NCBI GenBank assembly: GCA_028023455.1
Contig: JAQFVV010000156.1
Coordinates: 2,501,236 to 2,565,235 of the forward strand
Length of the DNA stretch: 64,000 nucleotides
Reading direction: 5' to 3'
Origin: Epiperipatus broadwayi
Lineage: Eukaryota > Onychophora > Udeonychophora > Euonychophora > Peripatidae
Made by a program: the position numbers and the translations under genes. The notes below the pieces were generated by a model that worked only from the letters and a program-made list of their open reading frames with translations, was not told where the DNA came from and did no database searches. Positions 11,930-25,499 of the stretch are shown here, one piece after another (within the stretch, counting starts at the first letter, position 1; every line of letters begins with the position of its first letter).

Positions 11930-12525
11930 GTAAGCAATTTTCTGCTGAGAATAATAACTCATTTACTCCTAATATATAAACTACTCTACAATTTTCAAAT
12001 AAAACAAGCAAAATATTGAAATATATATAGATATTTAATGTAATTAATAATAAAATTAGGACAACAATAAAATGAAATTATACTGTATTTATATATATCA
12101 TTACAAAAAAATATACACATGATTATTTTATACTATTTTTAACTTTAAAAAAAAAAGTATTATAATTTAGATGTGTGCATGCGTGTTTTAATGATTGTAT
12201 AAACGACAATGAGAAATGTTTTATTTATATTTTAATCATTATATTAAATCGTAAAAGAAAGATTTAAATGAAAACAATATGAAAAACAACAGACTGTATA
12301 ATAGAAATTAATAATTATCATTAAATTAAAAAGTTAATTAAAATCATTTAATGTTGTTAACTATAAAATAAAAATTACTAGAATAACCAAATTTTGTAGT
12401 TATAAAATAGAAATTTATTCCACATAAAATATTTACAACTATGAAAAATAAAAAATAATACAACATAAAACAAAGATGTATCTTAAATGTAATATATCAT
12501 TAGAATCAATTGTAAACAAAAAAAG

Positions 12526-12567
12526 TCCTTTCCAATTAAGAAGACATCCTTTCCAATTAAGAAGACA
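12526..12567. repeat. 21-bp direct duplication
   Basis: TCCTTTCCAATTAAGAAGAC plus A, present twice head to tail without mismatch; a simple local duplication at the 3' edge of the dead LINE. Confidence 0.8.
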
Positions 12568-12639
12568 AAAAACAAATTTATTAAAAATAAATTTTGTAAT
12601 GATTATACAAATAAATCAGCAAACCAGAAATATATAGTA

Positions 12640-14110
12640 TATATCCCACTTAATTTATTTGACATTTTATTATACAGTCTTCTTTCTAAAACTTCTTGTC
12701 TAATTGTAGTTCTCCACCACATCATCTCAATGACAACAATCAATATTGCTATCTTTTATAGTGTCTTTAAAATAATTTCTTATAATGCAAAAAGTCAATT
12801 TGTCTTATGGAAATAGAAAGTCTGCTATTATTCATTTGCTTCACATTCTCAATCCAAGAAGATGTGCTTCTACAATTGAGATTCATCATCCTCAACATTC
12901 AACAAACTAAAGAACACAGGATTATTACCATACTTTCAGAATATTATGAAATGATCTTAAATGAACTTTTTCCAGTGTTTTTACTATCTTATTTCCACAA
13001 AATAAATTTAAAGGAATATCATCTCTATACACATCTAAGTCAATTTAAATAATCATAACACTCTCAATGTCTTTTAAATTTTTAAATGCAACCACAGCAT
13101 AATAGTAAATCAGATCCATCTTTCTATCTAAAAAGTTACTGAGATATTTGAATTGATACATGTTATAATTCACAAACAATCCAAATAAAACTTGCTGAAC
13201 ATTTTTCCTTTATATACTAGTTAATAGAATATCTGAGTTGTTTTTTTTTTTCCATAAATTACTAAACCAAAGATTTTAAAACAAGTGTCATATGAGAATA
13301 TTCTATATATCATCATTTGAACAAGAAGTTCTTGTTTTTGCTGGTTTGAGTTTAAAACTCCGTCATTAAATTTATTGCATTTTGATGCATATTTCATGAA
13401 GACACCCATAAAGAGTTACAAACATGATTATCATAAAAATTAAAAGTAAAGTAGGAGCTAGTTATCAGATTTCCTAGATGAAGATAAGCTTCCTCTTATA
13501 TCAACATGCAGAAGCTGTTTAATATGAATAAATTTTGATGGACAATTACTTTAATTTTAAATGTGACATAAATTTTTCTGATTAACTGAATCAAATGAAT
13601 TGGATAAATCAATATAGAATTTGCTTATGATACTTTTGAGCATTTGTCTCGTAAAAAAAAATCATGACTACAGTAATTCTTAATTTTCTAAAATCAGTCT
13701 CTGGTAAACAATCATCTAGAATTGAAAATAATCTATTCAATAAAATCCATGAAGATGCTTTTCCAAAATAAAATCATCCTTAAGGTAATATTTTCATGGC
13801 TTCATATATTTCTTAAAAATTCCAATAGTTTTGAAATTAATGTATCTTAGCTATATATTAAAACTTCTCCAATAGTCTAACAGTATTCATAGCTTTTTAT
13901 TTTTAAAAATATAAAGAGCTATTTTAAATTTCATCATGCTTTAAGTTTCTGTCCAAATTTAAATGAATTGATAGGATGAATATAATTGAATAAAAATAAT
14001 TTGAATTCCTGTATACTTATCAAAAGATAATTAAATTTCTCCATTTCATTGAAATGTCACTGTCATTATATTATGATTATAGATATTATTTTTCAAGTCC
14101 ATGTATTACT
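12640..14110 (-). pseudogene. Dead non-LTR retrotransposon, reverse transcriptase region
   Basis: Read on the minus strand with frameshifts and stops, the motifs appear in RT order. Near 13950-13800: a remnant of the NYRGISLLSIAGKI region (visible as YIAKIH, GKASSWILLNRL). Near 13770-13670: LFSILDDCLPET and FRKLRITVVMIF, matching LLPE..CGFRKxRxTxDMIF. Near 13640-13580: FYIDLSNSFDSVNQKNL, matching the FVDLTKAFDTVNRE palm motif. Near 13520-13450: CPSKFIHI..LLHVDIRGSL, matching CPPKFL.II..LHDDMRG. At 13390-13330: FNDGVLNSN. At 13130-12850: FKYLSNFLDRKMD, then KTLEKVHLRSFHNIL, matching the C-terminal KLERFHLRCLRRIL. The catalytic YxDD region is not recognisable. This LINE type is common in invertebrates; the clade needs a search. 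Confidence 0.75.
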
Positions 14111-15189
14111 TTCAATGCATCAAAAAAGATCTATAATAGCTATGATCAATGAATGACTATCTCTACAGTTTAACTTACTAATTGCTATTTTATTGTCAGT
14201 TGTTGAACCTATAGTGCTCAAGAGTTCCACATTTAATTTATTATTCTGTCATATAGAAAATATCATACAATTCTCATTAACAAATAAATTATCAAAGAAT
14301 CAGTCAGAATTCTTCTTTTTAATGTATCCAAGAACCAGTCTTAATTATATCCACAACAAATCCCTTAAAATTCTATGACTCAATAAGATAACAAACTTGA
14401 AATTCAAATTGAAAAATTTTAGTGCTTAGAAATTAATACAAGTAGCAGTTGTTTCTGAAAAACTTAAACAAAATGTTCTATCAATATATTTGAAATAGAA
14501 GCTATTTTTTTAATACAACTATTAATTTAATCTAACCTTGGAGTGCCTTAATTTGTGACCTTTTCAAAAAATTGCTTCTGTAATACTAAATTCTTTAACA
14601 TTTCAACTCCTAGCTAGAACAGAATTAAAATATAAAAGATTAAAATGTTAGAAAATTGTTAATAGGATTGCACTTAATAATAAATCGTTAATGGCAGTTA
14701 TCATGGCTTATTGCTTGATAGTAGTAACCGTAGTACCTTATTAACCTAAGAGTTGCACCTATAGCAGAGAATACACATACATAAAAAATAATAATGATCA
14801 TGGTTCATCACATTTACAATTTATTAAGACAGAATATTTAATTATATACATATGATCAGTTTTTTTACTCAAAGGAAAATAAGGTAACTAAGCAAAAATA
14901 ATATGAGCAAATGGTAATACTTAATCTCCAATATCAGTTTGCCAGACGTGCCACCACTATTCCCTTAATATTGTTTATTTTAACATCTCAATAATTACAG
15001 CTATATTGTAAATTTCAATAATCTCTTAACTAATTTGAACAAATAAAAGTAATAGTAATATTTCATAATATGTATATATATAATCTAAATACTCATACTG
15101 TTAAACTGGAATAAATATGTATAGAATCAATTAATTTACTAACATTACACAAAACTTTTGATTATTATACAAAAGTAAGGAACCAAACA

Positions 15190-15245
15190 GATCTCTAAAG
15201 ACAATTGTTTCATGACCTCAAAACCACTCATCAGTAGGCAGGCAA
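15190..15245 (-). ncRNA. Possible type I hammerhead ribozyme motif
   Basis: On the minus strand from 15234 down: CTGATGA, a weak stem II (GTGG with TCAT, two G-U pairs), GAAAC, a four-base loop AATT, and GTC. The invariant core CUGAUGA...GAAA...GUC is intact, and stem III is the minimal AC/GU pairing seen in hammerheads of Penelope-like elements and retrozymes. Stem I is poor: only the first A-U pair is clear. It could be a decayed ribozyme or chance. Confidence 0.4.
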
Positions 15246-16044
15246 TGAGCTATCTGCTAATGCACATTACACTGAAGTGTATTCACAACAGTTTATAGCC
15301 AACTGTCTTAAAAATTTTGTTTGGTTGATTATTTTAACATGATATCAAAGGTTGTAAGTAAATATTATTCTGCAATTTTAATGGCTGGTTGATTAGACAT
15401 CATTAGTAAGTTTATATATATACTATCAAAAAAAGTTTATAATCAACATATTGAGATTATATTCTAAAATCAATAGCTTTAAGTAAATAATTTTTTTAAT
15501 AATATTAGACACCATATATAATCTTGACAATAAAAATAAATTTGTATAGCACTACAATAATACAGCAGATTTGGATATAATTCTTCAATATGGATAATTA
15601 CCATTTACAGTTATTAAAATAAATAAATTCATAAAATTGAGTTATGCTATATAGATAAACTTGGATGTTCACAAAATATTCAATGGAATGGCAAACTTGA
15701 AATTTGCACCAAAATTTCCATTTACACATATCATCATACAATAATATCTGTATTAATTATATATATGGTACCGCTAACGAATGTGTTATTTGACAACATC
15801 AGACGCTGTATTACATGAGGAATCATTTATTATTAAATGATCAAATTAAATTTAAAAAAAAAAATTAAGTCTTAATAAAAGTAAAATATAAAATGTTTTA
15901 AACCGCAAACTTGCAAAAGTAAAGTGTTGTGTCATCTTGTCATTTAACAAAATAAAAGAAAATTTAATATTAAAGAACAAGTAGGAAGATGGGAAAAATT
16001 AACTGGTTGTTTTACAATAGCATGTTGAAACCACCGGAGGGCGT

Positions 16045-16189
16045 TATTTCTGTGATAGTGCACAGAAATATGCCGTTTAGGTGGCCTACCACTGCTAGCG
16101 AGCGTTCTATTTCTAATGCGTAAGCCTAGAAATAGTCCGTTCGGTACGGGGTGGCTGCTTGTGTCTATTTCTACGCTAATGCACAGAAA
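16045..16189. repeat. Three hairpins at about 60-bp spacing
   Basis: Hairpin 1: TATTTCTGTG (16045-16054) with CACAGAAATA (16061-16070), a perfect 10-bp stem. Hairpin 2: CTATTTCTA (16107-16115) with TAGAAATAG (16127-16135), a perfect 9-bp stem. Hairpin 3: TTTCT (16168-16172) with AGAAA (16185-16189), weaker. Starts are 62 and 59 bp apart, and stem sequences are related but covary, suggesting diverged tandem copies of one structured unit. Confidence 0.6.
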
Positions 16190-16527
16190 CATGACATTGA
16201 ATATACGGCAGAAGCTATTGTGTCAGCTTACAGCTCAGATTTGTGCTAAGCATTTTCGATGTGCGATCACATTTCACTTTTGGCTACAGTATCGGGTGAG
16301 GGTGTCTGGAATTTCGATTGTCAAAACTATTTTAATATTCATTAAGACCACCACCCCCTCTAACTGCCATCTTTTAGGAATGTCTATTAACAATTATCAG
16401 CAGTCTCATGTTTCCCTAGCCCCCATTTCCTGCTCAAAAAAATTCGGCAAGTGTAGGTTCCAGCGCGATTCGGATGAAATGAAGCTCTAAGTCCTGCTTC
16501 TGCGAGAACAACAGCGAGCTTCATCGA

Positions 16528-16638
16528 ATGGCTGAAATCGGAAAAGTTGCTGCGAATGTCAAAGATTCTCTGACTGCTGCTGCTGGAAACGGGTTATCAA
16601 ACAAAAGAACTTTGAAGCTGCATGTGTGCTGTTCCTGA
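16528..16638 (+). CDS. Possible short first exon or micro-ORF, unknown
   Basis: A 36-codon frame begins MAEIGKVAANVKDSLTAAAG and ends LHVCCS. The start has G at +4 and lies inside the CpG-containing island. If it is the first exon of a nested plus-strand gene, the coding part would have to end at a weak donor (ACGG|GTTATC at about 16591). Stronger donors (TTG|GTAATTA, ACG|GTAAAAA near 16690-16705) lie after the stop. I recognise no family; it may be fortuitous. Confidence 0.25.
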   Translation: MAEIGKVAANVKDSLTAAAGNGLSNKRTLKLHVCCS

Positions 16639-16920
16639 ACAGCCCTAAAAGTTGCTTTTAATTGCTGTAAATATATTTATGTGGGGTTTTGGTAATTACG
16701 GTAAAAAGTTGGTCAACCTTTGAGTCGAAGCGTTACGTTCGCTTAGGAATTGTAACCACCCACCCCCACCACCTTTCCCAAAGTTGGACCTTTCGGTTGT
16801 AAATGTTTGGTACCATTAAATGGAAATCGATTTGGTATTTGTAATTTATTATAAAACAACAAAAATATAAAAAAGAAAAGAAGCTGATTTTGTCGTAGAA
16901 TACCCGACCGCTGCCGTTAA

Positions 16921-17310
16921 AAAAAATATAAGTAATGAGAAAGAATAAAAAGTAACTACTTTTTAAAATTCATTTCGATCGATGTACCCTTTTTTTTTTG
17001 TTTGTTTGTTTGTTTTCGTTCAAAAAATTGTTATTTGATAGATAGTAGTTTTGGTTAAATGTGATCAGCAAAATCAAAAACATACATAAAAAAAAAAAAA
17101 AAGAATTCCTGCCCCCCCCCCCCCAATATAAGTAATGAAAAGAATAACAACAAAAAAAAATTAAGTACTTTTTTAAATTCAATTTTTTGATTTCTGCATA
17201 TTTTTTTTTTTATTTGTTGTTGTTGTTGCATATTCCAAAATTTATTTGATATTACTTTACTTTGAAATGTGATAATAAACAAAGCCGGCGGCGGCCCCGT
17301 AAACATTATA
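16921..17310. repeat. Diverged tandem duplication, period about 200 bp
   Basis: AATATAAGTAATGA(G)AAAGAATAA at about 16925 recurs at about 17125. The downstream order of motifs (a T-run with TTTG or TTG triplets, then TTTATTTGAT-like, then AAATGTGAT) is shared by both halves. The copies are separated by a run of 13 or more C residues (17112-17124). Homopolymer differences dominate the divergence. Confidence 0.6.
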
Positions 17311-20300
17311 TTTATCTTTGTTTACAAACAAAGTCCGCCGTCCGACGGTTTCAACACGCTATTGTAAAACAACCAATTAACTCTAAGTAAAAAATTAAAA
17401 ATTAGCTCTCTCTTTTTAAAAACTAAGTCAGAAAAAAAAATATATAAAAATGGAAATTGAACTAGTAAAAAGAAAATTGTCAAATTTGCAAGCCATTTAA
17501 AGATTGCTTGGCTGATAGGAAAAAAAACTCCCATTGCAGTAATTAAAAAAAACAAAGGAAAGGACTACGGACAATATCTCATCAAACATTAGATTAGTTT
17601 AAGCAAGAATTTAGATTAAAACATAATGGAAAATTAATTAAGGAAATATCAATTAATTAAATCAGATCGGAGAATGATAACTAGAAAACAATAAGGGAGA
17701 AGTGTATAAAAAGACCGAGAGATTCATTCCATTATTATTATATTCCATTATTAGTTACATTATCATTGAGCATTACTGTATTATAAAAAACTTTTAAAAA
17801 AAAAGACAGCAAAAATCTAGCAGTGTTAGCAGTATGCAGGACTATTCAGCAACCAAAGTATGTGACTAACCTTCAATCTGTCCTTCATAACATCAGATAC
17901 TCTCCATCTAGAAATCATGTTTGCCTCATGATCTGAAAACTACAGAAAATTCTCTCTCCTTCATTGGAACATCGGAAATCAGCAAGAAGCCAAACCATCG
18001 ATGCAAAAAAAAGGCCAACAAGTTGGTGATCAACAAAGCAAGAGAAAGCAATGAATTGCAAACATGAAAAGTGCAATGGGTTATCCGCAAAATCCTAGGT
18101 AAATATATTATTTATTATCCTAATCTAAAGATATGAATATTTATTTGAATGAAAAACTGTAATCAACTTTGATAATACAGCCATAGTAATCTTTAATGTC
18201 GCTTCCCTCAAATTTTGCCATGTTATTAGTAACTCAATATGATGTGTTTTAATTACGAGTGTATATAAAGTTTTAATATTGCTTTCATAAGTTAGTATGA
18301 TGTATTTTAAACATGTGTATGCTTATATTTAACAATGAATGTGTGAGTAAATTATTTGTTTGCTTAATTATTGCCTGATCAGTTCTCTCTCTTATAACTG
18401 CTTCATGAATAGATTAAGTTACAGTTAATTATAAGTGTATTAAAGTTTTTTTTCTTTCCCACAATTGAAAAAATGAACTAGCTTGGGATATATCAAGTGC
18501 TAGATTGTATATCTGTCATCTGGGCATGCTGATTATATAACTTATGGTTAGCTGGAGCCTGAGGTCTTACTTCAAAAAAATAAAATGTTTTGGATGGCAG
18601 GGATTTGAATTTAGCAGCCAAGGAGTTCTATGGCTTGGAAATGTGGTCACACGTTATACTTTATATAACCTCAGTCTGGTTATAGGTACCATTGGTATTT
18701 CATCTACCAGTGGTATTATACTCCTCTGCTTGAAGGGCCAGTCTGCTGCAATAGCAAAAGTGCAGCCGGAGTTAAGATCAAGATTTCTAAATATAGATAA
18801 TCATAGCGATTTCTTTCACCCGGTTCAATATATATTAAATAGTCTACAGATGCATACTGCAATTAGTTACAATAAAATGTAACAATCTAAAGCCCTATAT
18901 ACATTAGCAGTTCATTAAATAAATTATTAATGCAGACATTTGGATTTTGCAAGACAATCCTGCACAAAAATAATCTCATGTTATTAATAAAAAATATTTC
19001 AGAGACCATTGTTCTGAAAATTAATTCAAATATTTATTAATAATTATTATCATGACTATAATCCCTAAACAACTATGATTTTAAAAATAAAAATAACAAT
19101 AAAAATAAAATTCACAATATCATTTCTATATTATATAAACAGATCAATAAAAAGCACATTTGAAATTACATATAATAATAATAATAATGAAAAAAGGGGA
19201 GAAGTTATAGAAATGCAATCTGGAGGGGGGGGGTTCTTTATGAAAATATGCATAATTTAATATAACCAAGAATACTCCATCTGCATTTTAAAAAACATCC
19301 ACAAATTATTCCCATATTAAATATCACACATGATAAAGCTAAACTTTTTGGGTGATATATGCAAAATAAACTCATATGACATAGTAAAAAGCACTAACAA
19401 TATTAAACCTTTATTACCAGAAATATAACAAATTTAAAAAAGAATTATTAACTCTCATTAATGAAGCAATGTAGTTCACATTAAGTTCAACAATATCTGC
19501 TAAGAAGAAACAATATGTTAGTGTATCTAAGATTCAATCAAATTTGAAGTCCTTCACAATCAACTATTTAATTTTTAATTTATAATTATAAAATAAAATA
19601 CGATCAATATTTTAGAAAGTACTATTGTATATATATATAAAACTATTTGATTAAATAAACTGTAATGTATATATATATATATTTTTAAATTTAAAATTGA
19701 ATATTAATTAATAGGTAAATGAATTTGGGATGACTTGAAGTTAATTAGGTGGGTACATATGTGTGAAAATAAAACTGATTTTATTTTTTTTTATTTATAA
19801 TAAATCTAAATGTATTTAAAGATATGAGCGTTCCTGGAAATCTACGTGCGTGAAAATGTATAAAAACAAAAGACAGTTTACAAATTGTTCTTCTTATTGT
19901 TATAACAACTGTAACAAAAGACAGCAATTAAAACTAAAAATTTAGAATGCTAAAATGGAGTTTTTACTTTTTCTTTTAGTTAAATTATAAACATTTTAAA
20001 AGTCGAATACTGTAACTAAAAGTTTATCAAATCCAAAGGACAGAAAGTGAAAAGAAGTAAGAATAACTGATTAATTCTGAAATAATTAAATCGTGTTTAA
20101 AAAGTTGTTGGAGTAAATTTGAATTTTTTAAATCTTTTCAAAAACAATAACGAGAATTAAATTTGCTAAAAATTGGAGAAGAAAGAAAAATGAAATAATT
20201 TTCTTAATATATATATATAAGCACTTCAATATTATTCAATAAAAATATATGATTATAAATAATTATTAAAATGTACTTTAATATGAAAATGGGCTAGAGC

Positions 20301-21779
20301 AAAACATGCTATTGTGTGTCATGGTATTTTCCTGCCAGCTGCATTATATCTATATATATTTCTACTTTATTGTAAACACACAAGAAGATGCCTTCAGTCC
20401 AAAGTAAACAAGGATTGGAATACATCATGGTGAATCAAATGAGGATCAAGGTGTTTACCATTAAACACAACTACAGGAGACACCATTGTACCTATCTATC
20501 CTTGCTAAGGAGAATGATTTACTAAGTGAAACTGCATTGAAGAACAACTTGTCTAACTATCAACTACTACTACTACTTCTATTATGATGATTTTTAAGAA
20601 CTTTGTTCCAATTACAATTTTTAATCAAAGAATCAATATTGTAAATTTTTGTTTATTTATTATTTTATTTTTTATTCATACTATCTATTGTATTTTCACA
20701 CTCTGATCCTGAAGCCTCATTTTTCAGAATTAGCAAAGAAGAAACAGGGGGATTATTCATTTTGATATTTTTTTTATATTTTCATTATAAATAAAATTTA
20801 GGTAATATCACCTGCTTCACATCAGGTCATTCACATAAATATTGAGATAAGATTCTCTAAATTTATATATAGGTTAAATTACAACACATACAGAATACAC
20901 ATTATATGTTTTATCTAGTGATTAACCGTGTACGTATATTTTCCAGTATATTTGACTAATCAACTGGGATCTGTCTCTATCATATATAAATTGGGGAAAT
21001 TTGTTAAATAGATTAACATTTGTAAATATATAATTTAGCTAGCCAGCATCTCAATTATATTAAATAACTAAAGTTGATTTTTCTATATAATTATGATTTG
21101 CAGAGAATGAGTGACATATGTGGATTTCTACCATGGGGTATAAGGGTTGGATCTAGAGGATAATTAATTAGTAAGATGGTAGAGGTTCATTTGTGACACA
21201 TGTACATATGATGATTATTATATTTTTTATTTTATTTTTTTATCATTACTATTGTTGTTATACTTGATATTTATTATTGTTAATAAATGTTTGAGAGTTT
21301 ATATTACTCCGGTCTCTGGTTTATTGAGTTGTCCTAACATTCTACAGTTTAGAAATAATACATGCACACACATCTATTTTTCTTATTATATAAAAGCTTG
21401 AAAATAAAACAAATATAATAAATGCTAGTTGTAACCTATATATAGGTGCAGGAGTTGCTGTGTATATTTGTTCCTACCTGATAATAGTTAAAAGCAATAT
21501 TCTCTCTGGGTTTGAATATTAGGGCATAATGGAATTAAAAAGGGGGAAAGTGGATGAACTAACCTAAATTGCATTTAATATTATTAAATAGGGATAGAGT
21601 TAGTCAATTAAAGGGTATGCAATCATTGGTTAAGCATTTCATCGGGTTCTCATTAGCACTTTATCAGATGACCCACAGTCTGAACATAGTTGGATGCAAC
21701 TTTTTCCCTTCTAAGCCTGGTAGGTCTCTGCAGATTGTTTCATTAGGGGTAATAAATTAGAGTATATTAACTTATCCCC

Positions 21780-22170
21780 ACACCATATTGATACATCTGC
21801 ATAGTAGTACAGACTGCAAGTTAGTTGACCATCCATTACATCTGGTGTTAGCAGTGTTTGGGTATAGTGGTAATCGTTCTGTTTGTTATATCTGGAGCCA
21901 GCAACATTTGGGCTTGATAGATAGGTCTATCATCACATATAGACTTTGTATAAGTTGGTCACACATTGTGATCAAATCAGCTGATTGTTGATATATCTGA
22001 TAGATTTATCTAAGTGCTAATCATTCCGTCCGTTATATCTGTCGACCAACATGGATGCACGATGTGTAGTGGGTCTACCCACTGCTAAAGATTGAATTAG
22101 TGACTAATGTGACTGGTATGATAGGTATTAGGGAGGTGTATGATGAGAATCGTTCCGTCCATTACAACAT
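21780..22170. repeat. Diverged repeat with recurring AATCGTTC-CGTTATATCTG motif
   Basis: The motif AATC(G/A)TTC(T/C)GT(T/C)(T/C)(G/A)TTA occurs at about 21871, 22019 and 22148, and a partial form occurs at about 21824, spaced 130-150 bp. This suggests old tandem copies of a moderately GC-rich unit. Reading frames here (21569-21760, 21788-21991) show no family I recognise. Confidence 0.4.
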
Positions 22171-24767
22171 ATATAGGCAATGTGTGTGACAAGCTAGTAG
22201 TTATCATTTTTATATTTCAGATATTAAACTTTCTTCAAAACTAACCTACATTTACTAGATTCTAATATTTTATTCTATTTCTATTTTTGTTTTTCTATGA
22301 TTATAGTTTGGGGTTTGAAAGTTAAGGATTTAATTTTAGATATTGAAATTATAATTTCTGAAAAGCATTCAGATTGTTTTAATGGGCCAGTTTTATAAAT
22401 GATTTGAATGGGAGTGTGTGCACATTGCATAAATAAATCTACAGTTATTACATATTGAAAAAGAATAAAATCTGTTAAATTATATATTTTTTTTACTCAA
22501 CAATTTTGTGTTACAAAGATTGGTTGTTTTTCTGTTAAAGCTTAGACATGTGAGAAGTATAGCGTTAAAATTTTCCCATCAGCTTGATCAAGGAAAGAAG
22601 CTCAAATTTTCAGGTGTGGCATTTTGTGACCGATATGTGAAAAAAAGGATTAAGTCAATTTTTACTTCAAAACAGGATTAATCTGAATAATCAGGATAGT
22701 GTGATTTTTAATGTATCTGGAAAAAGTCACACTGTGAATCTAAAAATGAGTTTGCTGAAAATTGAAAAAAAAAATCAAGTATAAAACCAGTCTGAAATAT
22801 CAGTTAGGAGAGATTTTAAAAATATTGAAACTAAGGAAAGACAAGCGTTTTAATTCTGCCAGATATCAATTTAAAATCATTTTTTTAAATATAAAGTTTT
22901 TTTTTGTTGAAGATTGAACACAGAATGGCAGGTTAAAATATATAGATTTCATCTTGAGCTTTTTCTGACCCCCAGAACTAGCATATCATATAGAAAAAAA
23001 TGTCGTCTGAAATTAAGAAATATACACCTTATGACTGATTGAGAAAAATAATGTTGAAAATAGAAGAAAACATTCACCTGCATTTGAAAGCTGAAGGAAA
23101 ATGATTAATCTACTGATAAGTATTAAATCACCTAGTACAATTATTCCAGTGACTAAATTTAAACCCAAGAAAAATTATAAATATGAGAACAACTGATATA
23201 CTCCAGAAGAATTATACTTAACAGGAAGGGAAGAAACAGTTCCAGTGCCAAATGATTCCCAATAAAGCAAATAACCTTATCATCATCACCATTAAATAAT
23301 TATAAGCCCCAGGAAAAGAAACAGTTCCAGTGAACCGCAGAAATTGTTTGCTGCAAAAGTATAGACATTGAACAAGCTAAGTTTGAACTTTTGGACCGGT
23401 AATATGAATTTTCGTTATCTATTTTCTTTTTATGATATCAAAGACTATTCCTAAAATTTTATAAATGAAGTTTTATATTTTTTTTCTAAGAACTTTAAAA
23501 CAACCATAATCGATTGAAAACAAAAATTTCTTCACTAATAATAGTTATAACCTTGAGTAATAATTTTATGTATGCTAAAACTATTATACCCCGCTTATTA
23601 ATGAAGTTTATTTTCTAAAGGATATTATTGTATACTAATCTAAAATTATGAAATGTTTGTTAATATGTAAAAGATTTTTTTTTTGTGTATTATTATTTTG
23701 TTTTTAAATAATATTTTGGTTATTATGGTATAAACACACACACACAGTAATATATTAACTTGTTGCAGATATAGTATGAATGTAAGAATAAAAGACCGCA
23801 TTAGAAATATTGGATTATTTTTGTTTTGATTTAAGGTATAGTGATCTTAGGAGTAGTTTAACAGGAAGGGGAGAAATAATTTAAAAACTTGTTTCTAGAA
23901 ATCTTGCTCTTTCAATTCTACTAACATTTTTTTTCTTAATCATTCTACTTTACATGTTAGATTATAAAAGTAGGTGTGCAAAAAAGTGTTTATTTTTTTT
24001 ATGAAATATTTTTCTTGTGGAGAGAAAACTTTAGCAAATTTGGTATCCAATTTTATATATATATATTATATCTTTGACAGAAAAGGGGGAAGAACTTAAA
24101 ATTAATTTTATGATTGCCATATAATCAATTATTATTATTATTATTATTATTAGTCATATAAATTCTTAGTTTTATCTTTAAATTGTTTGTATATGTTAGT
24201 AATGCACTAATAAATGTTAATTTGTTTTATTAAATGAGGTGTATGTTTTCATTAAGCTATTTTTTTATTAGTTGTGATCATTCATTATCAATGGTGAACG
24301 TTAATTGTTTAAGTTCTAATTAAATATACTAAGATAAACCAGTAGTTATGAATTTCTTTGAAACTAAATTTTATGTTAGACTTGGTTATCATTATCGTCA
24401 TCATCATCATCACATTTAAATTAATGAGCTAGATAAATGTTTAAAGGTCATACATAAATAAGTGATTTCATGGTATTTAATTGACATTCGTAAATAATTA
24501 TAATAACCACCATTCCATCATCTACATCATGCAAGGATGAGTGAATTGCTATCCTAAATTAATAGTATAATATGAGCTAGTAAAACTTATAAAGATTTTG
24601 AAACGCATTTATTATGTTAAGATTTAGGAAATGATTTCTGTCTGATGAATTTTATATACACCACTTTAGTTTAAGGATGTTTTATGTTTACCTAAATGTT
24701 AGTGCATACAGTGATATGGGTCTAAAAGCAAAATCCTCTATTTTTGTTAGAAATAAAGTACCAAAAA

Positions 24768-24852
24768 GGATTCAAACCTGGTACATGTGAAAGGGTTATA
24801 AGATATAACTGTGTCTAGGTTCAGATAATCTAGTGGTGCCCTGCTAGACCAT
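24768..24852 (-). repeat. Weak tRNA-like (SINE) remnant
   Basis: The minus strand has a B-box-like CAGGTTTGAATCC preceded, about 60 bases upstream, by a GC-richer GGTCTAGCAGGGCACCAC in the A-box position. No convincing stems and no target duplication seen. Confidence 0.3.
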
Positions 24853-25499
24853 ATTCACTTGTTATTCACTTAAATGTGCACTTGACATCAAACCAAGCAA
24901 TGGAAGTGGGTAAAATCTACTGTTGGATTTATTGAGAAGATATTTTATTGAGTTACCAGTGTACTCACCCACTTGATGTTATTTCCTGAGTTATAATAGT
25001 TTGTCCATAATAATTTATTTATAGTTTCTACTTGTTTATTGATGATATAATGGCTGCCTAACTAGGGTTTGAAATAGGCCAGACACCTGAAATGACTAGT
25101 CTCCAAGCATTATTCTTTATAATTATTGATGTTATGATATATTTAAAAATCTTAAGTAGAAGTTGATGAATTAAGCCACCAAGCTTTTGATTGATAATTA
25201 ATATTTTGATCATTAATAAATTTCACTATTATAGTTAGAACTTATGAGTCTCCTTAATATGTTTGGGATAAGCATTTTGATCATATATTTTTGGCTACAA
25301 TGCCATAACATCATTAATAATTTTACTTACAGTGGTTTTAAGGACTACTCAGGTTAATTAAATAATTCTTTTCTCTTAAAATTTGTTACAATATATATAC
25401 AGTGGAACACTATACAATTTACAACATAATTACTATGTATAATGAGTAAACTTCTGTATTGTATTTTTTTTTTGAGTGTGAATGTCATTATTTTATATG

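Larger units (their letters stand above)
15900..17350. promoter_or_regulatory. CpG-containing, GC-richer island inside the 35-kb intron
   Basis: GC and CpG content rise well above the surroundings (for example CGTTCGGTACGGGG near 16137, GCCGGCGGCGGCCCCG near 17284, and GTCGAAGCGTTACGTTCGC near 16723). Such islands in invertebrate introns often mark internal promoters or young insertions. It contains a three-hairpin repeat (16045-16189), a 36-codon frame in good start context (16528-16638), C-rich runs (16759-16790) and a 200-bp tandem duplication (16921-17310). No TATA box or initiator can be placed with confidence. Confidence 0.35.

Noticed and set aside
17100-17310. 83- and 70-codon minus frames over the poly-C run
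   Set aside because: The peptides are Phe-, Leu- and Gly-rich translations of homopolymer runs in two overlapping frames.
18544-18882. 112-codon plus-strand frame
   Set aside because: No family resemblance, no convincing splice context or start context; kept only as unexplained.
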